Source of the DNA: Arthrinium phaeospermum
Taxonomy: Eukaryota > Ascomycota > Sordariomycetes > Amphisphaeriales > Apiosporaceae
Direction of reading: 5' to 3'
DNA: 64,000 bases
NCBI GenBank assembly: GCA_006503535.1
Contig: QYRS01000017.1
Span: forward strand, 186,001 to 250,000
Shown: positions 49,979 through 59,624 of the stretch, one piece after another
Numbering within the stretch: position 1 is the first letter of the stretch
Layout: every line of letters begins with the position of its first letter
Made by a program: the position numbers and the translations under genes
Notes under the pieces: model-generated
The model's input: the letters and a program-made list of their open reading frames with translations, nothing else
Told to the model about the DNA's origin: nothing
Database searches by the model: none

Positions 49979-51040
49979 CTAAGAAATATCCTCCTTCAGA
50001 AACGCATGATCGCCGTAGCCCATGTGCCGGATTTGGATCTGCATGCTGTCGAGCACCCGCCGCTTCATCCGGGCCTCGGTCTCGACGATATCCGTATTCA
50101 GGAACGCGCCGTGCGTCGACCGGAACTCGTGCCTCTTGAGGATGTTCCACATGCGCACCAGCTCGTCGGGCGGCAGCGGGATCATGTTGGGGATGCTCCA
50201 CATGAAGGCGTAGCTGTTCATGCCGCGCGGCCGGTGCCGCGCCTCCCCCACCGCGTTCTCGCGCCAGCTGCCGAGCCCCGCCGGCGTCGTGAGGAGCGTG
50301 TCGGCGACCAGCAGGCGCCGCCGGTACAGCAGGACGAAGGATCCGGGGAAGTGCCCGCCCAGCTTGAGGACCTTGATGCCCGACGGCGAGGCCTGCTGGA
50401 GCCGCTCCTGCGGCTGCCCGCTCTCGTCGTAGTGGCTGGGCTTCAGGTCCAGCTCGAGCTCCGTCTCCTCGACGAAGACCTGGTGCTCGTCCGACGTCTG
50501 CGCCAGCCACTCCTTGTCCTCGGCCGCGAGGTAGACGGGGCAGTTGAAGGCGCGCGCCCACTCGAGGTGCGTCGAGTAGTAGTGCGGGTGGGAAATGACG
50601 ATGGCGCTCAGCCCGCCCAGGGCGCGGATCTGGATGAAGGTCCACTCGTCCAGCAGCGACACGCAGTCCCAGAGCACGTTGCCGTGGCGCGGGGTGCGGA
50701 TGAGGACGGCGCGCTGGCCGATGGCGAACTTGGGGGCCGTCACGATGGACGTAAAGGCCCAGCCGTCGCCGCCGTCCTCGTCGCCGCCCTCGGGCAGCGA
50801 GGTGCGCGAGAAGAGCGGGGTGAAGATGTTGTGGTGGTTCGACTCGCGCAGGGCGTCCAGCGTGGTGAAGGCCTGGCCCGTCCGCGGGGTGTACTGGCGC
50901 GGGTCGTCGCAGATGAAGCACGACTTGACGGCCTGCGGGTCGGCGCTGGGGAACTGGGTGCCGCACGCCGTGCACACCAGCCAGTCGCCCGTTCGGCTGG
51001 CGTCGTAGTCGTAATTCTGCGCCTCTCCCTGTGACGACAT
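49979..51040 (-). CDS. Metallo-beta-lactamase-fold protein with N-terminal zinc-ribbon-like segment
   Basis: One exon of 353 residues from the ATG at 51040 (MSSQGEAQN); an in-frame ATG 8 codons upstream is possible. Near the N terminus two Cys pairs (LVCTACGTQF and SCFICDD) form a rubredoxin- or ribbon-like zinc site. The MBL-type core has NVLWDCVSLLDE, then AIVISHPHYYSTHLEW, LGGHFPGSFVLLY and LLVADTLLTTPAG. The usual HxHxDH is replaced by HPHYYSTH, so only part of the canonical di-metal site is visible. The match to MBL proteins comes from the order of strands and the Asp and His blocks. The role is unknown; thioesters or similar bonds are possible substrates. Convergent with the quinone oxidoreductase. 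Confidence 0.82.
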   Translation of the reverse strand: MSSQGEAQNYDYDASRTGDWLVCTACGTQFPSADPQAVKSCFICDDPRQYTPRTGQAFTTLDALRESNHHNIFTPLFSRTSLPEGGDEDGGDGWAFTSIVTAPKFAIGQRAVLIRTPRHGNVLWDCVSLLDEWTFIQIRALGGLSAIVISHPHYYSTHLEWARAFNCPVYLAAEDKEWLAQTSDEHQVFVEETELELDLKPSHYDESGQPQERLQQASPSGIKVLKLGGHFPGSFVLLYRRRLLVADTLLTTPAGLGSWRENAVGEARHRPRGMNSYAFMWSIPNMIPLPPDELVRMWNILKRHEFRSTHGAFLNTDIVETEARMKRRVLDSMQIQIRHMGYGDHAFLKEDIS

Positions 51041-51735
51041 GATGCAATGAGTGTCTGGAAACAAATACCTAGGAAGAATTTAACTCTTTCCTCCCATTCA
51101 ACGATCTCATTCACCTTTGTCGAATCTCGAATGATGCCGGCCCTAATGCATCACGTCATTGCGTTAAACCTCGGCACGCCCGTCCTGCAATGAGCTCCGG
51201 ATATTAGTGGGGTAGCTTAGGTAGTTGCTACCTATACACACATGCAGGCCTACATTGATCTGACTGGCATCTCGTCGACTTCGGCACCATTTATTATTGT
51301 GTCAGCAGGAACCGTTTTTAATGTGGATTTCGTGAGTGTTCCATGGGCAACAACTTGGGAATCTACGACTAGCAAAATTGGCGTGGCATCTACTACCAGA
51401 TTGATCGTCTGCCCGCGCTTTCCTGTCTCCAGAGCCTAATTGTTCTGCCCGGGCATCCAAAGTCTGTTCCTGGACCTGTCGGATTAGTCGTTTCTTCAGG
51501 CCAACCATGGATGTTCTGGGCAGTCACCAATGGCATTTCACTGTTTTTGTACGGCAAGTGGGATCGCGCCCTCTGAATGACAACTGGGACATGTCCCTGG
51601 CAGTAAAGAGACCTCTTCAATGACTTCTCGCCATAACTCCAACCAAATTCACGACGAAACACTACCACCATCTCATGACTTCATTCTAAGCTTCTTGGTT
51701 TGTACCTCATATTGCTCATCCCAACCGTGAACACA
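51041..51735. other. Divergent upstream region of the MBL-fold and GST-like genes
   Basis: About 700 nt, with a ttaggtagttgctacctat inverted motif near 51218. No gene is supported. Confidence 0.4.
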
Positions 51736-52635
51736 ATGGCTGCAGACCCGACCGATGCCGAGTACACGCTCTACTCGGCGCCTTTCTCCCTCTACTCCAT
51801 GATGGCCCGCCACACCGTCCTCCTCGGCCCCAAGACGCTCAACGCGAAGCCGCCCAAGAAGATCGACCTCCACTTCATTAACGAGCAGAAGAACGAGAAC
51901 CTCGAGGAGAACTACTTGATCAACATCAACCCCAAGGGCGTGATCCCCGCCATGACGGGCGGTGCTCTTGAGAAGCCGCTGACCGACAGCATGTCCATCA
52001 CGCTTCACCTGGCCGAGACGCACTACCCCGCCATGCTGCCGCCCGAACACGAGCGCATGATCCGGGAGATTTTATGGGAGATGCACGACATCCCCGGGCT
52101 GTGCATCTCCAGAGTGTTCGAGACGCCCGAGATGAACCCCTCGCCCGCCGAGAAAATGCTCGAGAGACAGGACATCAGCCCCGAGCATCGCCAGGCCCTG
52201 CTACAGAAGGTCCAGTTGTAAGTTGAAGCCCCTTCCCGTTGACCAATCCTCTGACACATAGCTCTCAGCCACTTGATGGGTAATGCCCTCGCCTTCCAGC
52301 CCGGCCCCGTAGGCAGAGCCCGCACCGATCTCAAAATCCTCTTCGGCAAGATCACGATAGAGCGCCTGAAGTACGGCGCGTACGGCAAGTACGGGCCGCC
52401 GCAGTGGACGTATGGCTGGCGGGCGGGTCCGACGGTGCTCGACGCCCATCTGCTGCCGCTCGTGCTGTTCTGCGTCGAGGTCGGCCACGACGACCTGCCG
52501 ACACAGGATCTGAAGACCTGGGCCGCCGCCATGGCCAGGAGCCCCGCCTGGCATCAGTGCATGCACGGCGGGCCGACGGTGTGGGATCCTTCCATGGGAC
52601 CGGTCGAGGAGATGCAGAAGTTCATGGATTGGTGA
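51736..52635 (+). CDS. Glutathione S-transferase-like protein
   Basis: Exons 51736-52217 and 52269-52635 give 282 residues. The N-terminal part has a thioredoxin-fold GST start (YTLYSAPFSLYSMMARHTVLL) followed by ENYLININPKGVIPAM and PLTDSMSITLHLAETHYP, the glutathione-site pattern with cis-Pro and the D/S pair. The C-terminal helical domain has PTVLDAHLLPLVLFCVEVGHDDLP and ends with MARSPAWHQ. Such proteins conjugate glutathione or serve as helper reductases; the class is not clear. The start at 51736 is preferred over an in-frame ATG at 51700, which adds a hydrophobic stretch. Confidence 0.85.
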
Positions 52636-53452
52636 TTATTGGACGAAGAAGATATGGTTGGGCTTGGGGTGTCTACGGGAGTTATCGCTTACATTGCCAT
52701 ACCAGAACTTGCCTCTGCTCCGGCATGCTTCAACTCCTTGGGGTGTAATTCATAGAGTTATTCCAAGCAATTGACGACTTGTTTTACCATCACAATTGAT
52801 CCTTGATTCCCCTTCACTTCAACCATTCTCTCGTATTGGTTGGTTTATGAGAAATGAGGACGCGCCGTCGAACTCACTCACCGAACCCAGGCTTGGATTT
52901 CTGCTTTGGGCAATAACCTTCTTTGGCGAGTGCGCCCTGTAGCGCCCTGTAGCTTGTCATCTCCCGCGGGGTAGTTCGACGCGGCTGCTACTTTCTTGAC
53001 GGTACTACTACTGTACTTGCTCCAAGAGGAGATCATCTCAACTTCTACTTCACATGCAACATCAGAGTCTGATGATGGCTGCCTAGCATCGTGACATTCC
53101 GAACTCCCAGTCGTCTTCACATCTCCTCTTCGCCTGAAAGCAGACGGGAAAGCGCCTCCTCCGTCTGCCAGGGACCGAAGCTCCGGCAGCCAAGCATCCG
53201 AGCGCAATCCAGCCCCGGCGGCCCCGCCGTCGATCAACCTTGTCGTATTCGCATCTCAACCGGCGGCTTCTTCCGTGACTAGACGAGAGGCTGAAGCTAA
53301 TTGCTTGGGTAGGTATTTAGCCTCCTTGTCTCCCTTTGGTCCCCCCCTGCAGCTTGGCTCTTGTTGGTCTTCTGTCACCAGTAAGCTACCCATCTACTTG
53401 ACTCCATACATACATTCTGCTTGCATTTGCAGTTAGTTCCCCGACTTACAAG
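52636..53452. other. Intergenic region with one doubtful frame
   Basis: A 119-codon frame on the complement at 53237-52878 has no recognised domain and a frame on the other strand overlaps it. No other feature is supported. Confidence 0.35.
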
Positions 53453-53998
53453 ATGACCCGCCCCAAAGGCATCCACACCAAAGCCCTCACCCAGCAGGAC
53501 CACGACCGCATCAACCTCCTGTACCGCGACGCCCTGCAGACCCGGAAAGAGATCGAGGCCCTGACGGGCTTCACCGAGTCGCAGATCAAGCGGGCCCTGG
53601 CCACCCGGCGCGTCGGCCGCGGCACGGGGCGCCCGCCCAAGCTGAGCCCGGCCCAGGAGGACGAGCTGGTCGCCTACGTGACGGCCAGCCCGGAGCAGCA
53701 GTCCATGTCCTACCTCGAGCTGGCCCGGGCCCTCTTCGGCCGCTCGTTCGGCGAGTACGCGATCCGGTCCACGCTGCGACGGCGCGGGTTCTGTCGGGAT
53801 AACGGGAAGACACGGCTGGAGCCGTCGGGGAAGAGGGGACAGAAGAGGGCCCGGCCGGAGGACTCGGCGTCGTCGTCGACGTCGTCGCGGAGTTCGGGCA
53901 CGAGGGAGGAAGAGGGTTTGGGGCAGGGAGGGGGGAGGGAGAATGAGGGATACCGGGGAGCCAGTCGCCCTTTCGGCGTGGCCAACATCTGCGAGTAG
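53453..53998 (+). CDS. Helix-turn-helix protein resembling the DNA-binding part of Tc1/mariner-type transposases
   Basis: A single frame of 181 residues starts at the ATG (MTRPKGIHTKALTQQDHD). Residues about 10-55 look like a first helix-turn-helix (INLLYRDALQTRKEIEALTG...IKRALATRR), then GRGTGRPPKLSPAQEDELVAYV and a second helical unit ending AIRSTLRRRGFCRD. This double HTH with a linking GRPPKLS resembles paired-like N-terminal domains of Tc1-like transposases, but the catalytic DDE part is absent. A Ser/Glu/Gly-rich tail follows. It may be a domesticated regulator or only a remnant. Its last 56 bases overlap the proposed beginning of the MFS gene in another frame. Codon use and GC are like the neighbours. 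Confidence 0.65.
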   Translation: MTRPKGIHTKALTQQDHDRINLLYRDALQTRKEIEALTGFTESQIKRALATRRVGRGTGRPPKLSPAQEDELVAYVTASPEQQSMSYLELARALFGRSFGEYAIRSTLRRRGFCRDNGKTRLEPSGKRGQKRARPEDSASSSTSSRSSGTREEEGLGQGGGRENEGYRGASRPFGVANICE

Positions 53999-55469
53999 TG
54001 AACGACGCTCCCCAAGGGACGTTGAGCAGATAATCGTTGATACTGGACCTTTAGGCTCGGGGCATACAGGATCGAGAAGAATACAGCTTGGCGTCCTCAT
54101 AGGCTCTGGGATTATCCAGTTGCCAATATGGGGTAAGTCTCATTCGACTCACCCGAACCCACCCATGATGTTACTGACAAGAGGTCCACCATTTGTGATA
54201 GGCTTCGCGATGAGCTACGGCGTCTTCCAGCAGTACTACTTCGACAACTGGACCCTCGAGGGCGACCGCAACAGCACCGGTTTCATCGGCACGACCGCCA
54301 ACGGGGTCATGTACTTGTCCATGCCCTTCCTCTTCGCCCTGTTCACCCGGCGGTGGGCGCACCGGCGCCAACTGGCCGCTTTGTGTGGGACCGTCCTTGC
54401 CTGCGCCAGCTTCTTCCTGTCCTCGTACAGCACCACCGTCGGGCACCTCGTCGCGACCCAGGGCATCATCTCCGCGCTCGGCTGCGCGCTCATCTACAGC
54501 CCCCTCACGCTCTCGCTGGGCGAATGGTATACCGATAGTAACCGCGCCCTGGCGTACGGCATCGTCCTGTCTTGCAAGAACATCGTCGGGACCAGTTGCC
54601 CCTTTCTGCTGCGGGCCCTCATCGACGCCTACGGGTTCCGGACGACGCTGAGGGCGTGGACCGCCGTTGTTGGGGGGACGAGCATCTTGTCTATCGGTAT
54701 GATCCCTACCCACCCTTCCAAGCTCGCGGGGCACGAGACTCGAGCACGCAAGATCCCGTGGGACTTTCTGCGGCACCGCTCCATCTACTTCTACAGCATC
54801 GCCATCATCTTCCAAAGCTCAGGCTACGGCATCCCGCAGACCTACCTGAGCACCTACGCCCGGGAGATAATCCTCCTATCGCAAACCTCAGGCACCCTAA
54901 TGCTAGCCCTCTTCAACGCGCCCGGCATCATCGCGTCCTCCTTCTTCGGCTGGCTAAGCGACAACAACCACCTCACCCTCTCGACCCAGACCGTGTCAGC
55001 GATACCACCCATCGCTTGCGCCATCGCCACCTTCCTCTTCTGGGGCCTGACCACCCAAGGCGGCATTGGCCTCCTGGTGGTCTACTCCGTGACCTTTGGC
55101 TTCTTCGCGGGCGGCTACAGCGCCACCTGGGGCGGCATCCTCAAACAGCTGGAGCGCGAGGCCGCCGCGCGCAACGAGGCCGTCGACCCGGGCATGCTGT
55201 ACGGGCTGCTCAACGGGGTGAGGGGGATCGGGTACGCCGGCGGGGGGTTCGCGGGCGTGGGGCTGCTCGATGCAGGGACGGTCTTCACGGCCAACAGCGC
55301 GCCACGGTTCGGGTTGGGGACCGCCTATGGGCCCATCATTCTTTTCACGGGGGTCACTTCGCTGTTGGGTGGTTGGGTCGTTTTGTGGAGGTGGGATCCC
55401 AGGAGAGTAGTGGTGTTGCCGCTGGTGTCGGGGCTGGTGAGATGGGTGAGGAGCCGGCTTCGTCTGTGA
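53943..55469 (+). CDS. Major facilitator transporter, monocarboxylate-transporter-like
   Basis: Exons 53943-54132 and 54202-55469 give 485 residues; the junction restores the typical ...IIQLPIWG|FAMSYGVFQQYYF helix 1. Further helices run through LSMPFLFALFTRRWAHRR (loop 2-3 motif), LGCALIYSPLTLSLGEWY, and the second half from RHRSIYFYSIAII to GVTSLLGGWVVLW. MCT-type fungal permeases carry carboxylates or unknown solutes by proton symport. The N terminus is doubtful: the expected cytosolic PDGG-type lead-in is missing, the ATG at 53943 overlaps the HTH gene, and an acceptor-like AATACAG precedes helix 1, so a different first exon is possible. The remaining core looks intact. Confidence 0.82.
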   Translation: MRDTGEPVALSAWPTSASSERRSPRDVEQIIVDTGPLGSGHTGSRRIQLGVLIGSGIIQLPIWGKSHSTHPNPPMMLLTRGPPFVIGFAMSYGVFQQYYFDNWTLEGDRNSTGFIGTTANGVMYLSMPFLFALFTRRWAHRRQLAALCGTVLACASFFLSSYSTTVGHLVATQGIISALGCALIYSPLTLSLGEWYTDSNRALAYGIVLSCKNIVGTSCPFLLRALIDAYGFRTTLRAWTAVVGGTSILSIGMIPTHPSKLAGHETRARKIPWDFLRHRSIYFYSIAIIFQSSGYGIPQTYLSTYAREIILLSQTSGTLMLALFNAPGIIASSFFGWLSDNNHLTLSTQTVSAIPPIACAIATFLFWGLTTQGGIGLLVVYSVTFGFFAGGYSATWGGILKQLEREAAARNEAVDPGMLYGLLNGVRGIGYAGGGFAGVGLLDAGTVFTANSAPRFGLGTAYGPIILFTGVTSLLGGWVVLWRWDPRRVVVLPLVSGLVRWVRSRLRL

Positions 55470-55748
55470 TACATATGGAGGAGTATGCTTTGGATGGTCT
55501 AGCCAGGAGAGTAAACGTTGATTCCATTCAGATATTTTGATTATTCCGGAAACTCCGTTCATTACACTAGTGTCAAAAACACGGGGGATCTCATGCAACT
55601 TGGAGAGCATTGCTCGTATAATGTGGCGCCAGATAAGTAATATTATTGAAATCGGTAACAAATGTTGAGTACTAGTGGTCTAGAGTGATGGGTGCGGTCC
55701 TGTTGCTCCCATGCCACCAGATAAATCCGACGTTCTCCATTGTCTGTC

Positions 55749-56227
55749 CTAGTTGCAGATGACCTGGAATGCGCCGAAGAGAGCCTCGTCGGGGCCGTCC
55801 ATGACCACACACTCGCCCATCTCGGCCTTGAAGTCTCCGCCGGTGGCGGGGTTGCAGTCGAGGCTCGAGTAGAGGTGGACTGTTGGCACATACAGATCAG
55901 CACTTTTTCTTTATTGTTTTCTTTTGCGGACACAAAGACGGGGAAAGGAGGAAAGGGGGAAAGGGGGGTCTTACGTTCGCAGCCCTCCTTGATCGAGGAG
56001 AGGGTGACGGCACCGCGGCGCGGGTTGGGCTGGCCGGACTTGGCGAACGGGGTGCACACGTTGTAGGGCTCCTTGTTCTCGGGGCCGGTAACGCGGTAGC
56101 CGCTGCTGGGGGCGGCGCAGGACTTGCCGATCCACCAGTCGAACAGGGTCTGCTCGCTGCGGGCGGCGAGAGGGCTGGCGGTGGCCAGGGCGGCGAAGAA
56201 GAGGGTGGCGACGGTAGAGTACTGCAT
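55749..56227 (-). CDS. Small secreted six-cysteine protein
   Basis: Complement exons 56227-55975 and 55879-55749 give 127 residues. The signal peptide MQYSTVATLFFAALATASPL is clear. Six cysteines follow in the mature part (GKSCAAP, YNVCTP, EGCEL, LDCNP, GECVV, VICN), enough for three disulfides. It ends right after the last Cys. Such small cysteine-rich secreted proteins are common candidate effectors or cell-wall-associated proteins; no specific family is recognised. A frame continuing through the intron would give a longer non-Cys tail, so splicing is chosen on the basis of the consensus sites and the Cys pattern. It lies convergent to the MFS gene. Confidence 0.8.
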
Positions 56228-57263
56228 CTTGGAGAAGTTTGGGTGTTCGGGGAGGAAGAGTGGTGCGAGGGAGTATGTTTTGGTTGGTTGTGAGATAGGA
56301 TGAGGGGACTGGTGTTGCTTGTTTGAGTGATGAGTGATGAGTTGAAGCTGTTTAGACTCGACCTTATATACGACTCTCAGTGGCGTCGAACGGATATTCA
56401 TGAATTCTGTTGCCTGAAAAACAACGGGACATCATCACCAAAGCCGTATTCTCCTGTACTGTGCGTGCTGTGCCGCACGTTGTTGTCGACAAAGCCTGAT
56501 GGGGCTCAATATGCGCCCGCGTACTTTGCTCATGGTCTCCATACAGACCACACCGTCAGACGCCCTGGTACGCCAGACAACGTCCCCAAGGGCCAGGAAA
56601 GGCGCCCGCCGCCCCGGCTGCCGGAACGACAATTATGGCACGGGAGGATCCCATACCCACTTCTTCCCGGCCACTCGGGTGTTGTAGAATTCTGCTGCCT
56701 TGGCCCACATATTTGCGGCACGGTCTGCCGGAGAGACTATCGCGGGTATATACAGCCTCCCGGAGAGACTGTCGTGATGCTGCGGTATGGATGATGACCC
56801 CAAGGACTGGAGGAAATACATAAATCATTCTCCAAAATTAAAAGGTTCGCAGCAGCCCTGAATGCTGACGTTGGAGTCAGTCCTGAGTACTTCAGCTTAG
56901 ATGAGATCAGCTACTCGACGCAAGAGGGGAGCACTCGATGCTCCAGCGTCGCCAGCGCATTGGGGACTGACCACAAACCACTAGGACCGTATGCCGTAAC
57001 AACTTTCGATGTTAATTTGACCCTATTTCTGCGGTTGTTCCTCTTATCCCTAGTGTGTATGCCGAATCACTCTAATGGTCGCAGGTTGAAAGGGTAATAT
57101 CGTGTATTCTAGAAGTTGCGTTTATTCTGCTAACCTAACTCATCCGTCAGGATGTGAGGTGACCAAAGGCGAGGTGGGGAGACGAGCAAGACGAGAGGGG
57201 GAAAGAGAAAAGAGGGGGAAGACCACAATGTTGTTGCCTAAACCCGCATCGATATCCTTCTCC
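56228..57263. other. Intergenic region with a possible gene relic
   Basis: On the complement, 56821-56636 and 56632-56435 are open in one frame with a single TAA at 56635-56633; the first part reads protein-like (AANMWAKAAEFYNTRVAGKK). No family is recognised. Nothing else is supported up to 57263. Confidence 0.35.
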
Positions 57264-58619
57264 TCAGCGGTTCACCATATCCCTCTCGTGGAGCATCTGC
57301 CACTTGTCGTGTGACGTGTTGATATGGTCCCTCAGGCTCTCGACAGTATCGTACACGCCCGTCTGGCCGCTCGAGGTACACAGCACGCAGCCGAACCCGC
57401 CCGATCTGCAATGCGACTTGCCCAGGAAGCGCGGCGTCAGTTGGAACCCGTCCTTGATGACGGTGGTGGTGGTGGCTCTGGGGGATTTATCGTTGCTTAT
57501 GCTGGACAGGAACCCAGAACCCCTGCTGCCGGCGCAACTGTCCTTGCCTGTGTCGTTCCATCTGTAGCCGCATCGACTACAGCAATCATCTTCCTTCTTT
57601 CCATGACTAGCCGATGATGACAAAGGCATGGCCTTCTGCAGGTCGACCTGATACTCCATGGCCTCGGGACAGAAGACGCTGAAGACGCTCGCCCGGGGCC
57701 GGGGCCCGAACTCAGATGTGCAAGTCGACTGCAGGTCGTCAGGGACCACCTTGGGGGTCGGCGGCGGAGACGGGGGCTCGGATCGGAAGGGAGACTTGCT
57801 CGGACTGGCATTGTCGTGAGATGCCGTGATGTGCGAGCCAACATCCTCTTCTTTGCCCTCCTCGCTACCATTCTCTTCATATTTCTCATCGGCTTTCCCT
57901 GGCCCTTCTCTGTTACTAGTACCAGGATCCCCAACACCACTGCTACCCTTCTCCTCAGCTCCTTTATCATACCCCGGCACCTCTGTGGTCAAGCTTCCAT
58001 CTGCATCTGCCTCGACAGATGGAGACAGGGCACTCGCCCGTCGCGAGGGCAGTTGCCGGATAGGCAGCTCGCGCGGCACCAGGCGACCCACGGCTACACG
58101 CTGGTATTGCTCCGCGAGCGCGCGAAGTGATGAGATACGCACTGCCTCCGACGCCCGAATCATCTCGAACAGCCCCAGCGGGACATTGTCGTGCCGAGCG
58201 GCACGGTGCAGCGCCTCGACCTGCGTCTGCAGTAATTTGAGGTGGGCCTGGAGAGCTCCACGACACTGCTCTTTTTATAACCAATTAGCCTTACTGGGGC
58301 AACAAGTAAAGAAGGACAAGAAAAAGAAGAAGATATGAAGGGGGTGGGTGGTATGGGGTGTCTTACTGTCGCCAGTGGAAAACGCGTCGCCCAGGACGTC
58401 AACGCCGCCGTCGTAGACTTGGCGCAACCGAGAGCCCGATATCGAGAGCGACGTGCTCAATCCGCAGCTACCACCACTACCGGACACCTGGCCACGAGAA
58501 CGGCCCTGGTAGTGATTCGTCTGCCACTCCCTGCGCTGCCATTTCGTGTAGCAGTCCAACCCGTCGTAGTAGGTAGACACCAGCGCCGTAACCAGGCCGC
58601 CGACCGTATCGGGTTCCAT
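57264..58619 (-). CDS. Conserved fungal protein with C2H2-like and CxxC zinc-finger motifs
   Basis: Complement exons 58619-58367 and 58270-57264 give 419 residues. An N-terminal helical part (MEPDTVGGLVTALVSTYYDGL...CYTKWQRREWQ) is followed by ALQAHLKLLQTQVEALHRAA and a long disordered Ser/Glu/Pro-rich middle. Near the C terminus DDCCSRCGYRW is a possible ribbon, and FGCVLCTSSG...LRDHINTSHDKWQM has C-x2-C then H-x4-H spacing of a C2H2 finger. I believe the C-terminal H...KWQMLHERDM block recurs in fungal proteins, but the function is unknown. A start further upstream at 58739 is in frame; the inner Met is chosen for its resemblance to related N termini. A DNA- or RNA-binding role is inference. 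Confidence 0.72.
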
Positions 58620-59624
58620 AGGCGACAGCAGGAGCTGAACTTCAAGCTGTTTCGTCACATCCGGCTGATCAACATTTATGGATGCTGCGCGGCGGCCGGT
58701 CGCCAGTTCAGTCTGCTGCGTTTGGCCAAGAAACAGCAAAGAGGAAAGGCGAAAGTACGTGCATGTGCATTTAGATTTACTTCATCAGAAAGATAAGGAA
58801 AACAAAAAAAAGCAATCAAAGTGAGACAGCGTTGGGAAAAGCGGCTGCATGTAACGGATGCATGTCAATACTACCTGTGTGACCAACCGTAACGTAATGT
58901 AGGGTACCCGGCGGAAAGGGGTGGTTCGACTCCCGTGCGCGACGTCAGAGCGAACGATGGGGCAATGCCATATGCCCTTCCTTATCTATCTCCATGCGAA
59001 GAAGAGACCTGCGTTTTCATTGCTTTAGCGGATGGGAAAAAGTGCACAATTGCATCAATTGGACGGAGATGTGTGGTGGCGTCTATCAGCCGATCCCTTG
59101 CTGTTCAGCCCGTTATCAATACGACTCGTTTGCTATGGATGCCACCCACCCGAAGGGGCTCGTTGGGTTGGGTCGCAAAGCTACTGGGAACCCGGGTACT
59201 TTTACCTCGTTCCTAGTTTCGTCGGACATGTAGGATTCAACCATTCACAACAGCAGGCCGCATGCTATATCGCAACCCAAGATGCATGCAATGAGCAGCT
59301 CAAACGGATGAAAAAAGGAAAGGAAAGCACCCGATAGCCCTGAATCCAAGCAGTAGGCAGTAGGTTAGGGGTAGAGTGGCAGTAGGGCAGACGCTAATGA
59401 GCCTGCGGCTAGCCCTCTTCTGACAAATCCCTGCCACCCAGACGAACAAGGAAATGTCTCCGCGCCTCTCCAGGGTCCCGGGAAGCTGACGTGATGTGTG
59501 CGTGCCGATCCCATCCAACGTCGGGTCGCATTTCGCTGCTCTCATTTGCGGGTATCGAGATTCATCACCACATATTTCCCCAGATCCAAGCTTAGGCTGT
59601 GGCCCCCTTGAGTTGCTGTCCAGA
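58620..59624. other. Divergent upstream region of the zinc-finger and Zn2Cys6 genes
   Basis: About 1 kb. A ggtggttcgactcccgtg stretch near 58920 looks superficially like a tRNA T-arm, but no cloverleaf can be drawn. No other feature is supported. Confidence 0.4.

Noticed and set aside
52878..53237. 119-codon frame on the minus strand
   Set aside because: Low-complexity composition, no family, and an overlapping frame on the other strand; kept only as a note in the gap entry.
58905..58945. ggttcgactcccgtg resembling a tRNA T-arm
   Set aside because: Stems do not pair properly and no anticodon arm fits upstream.
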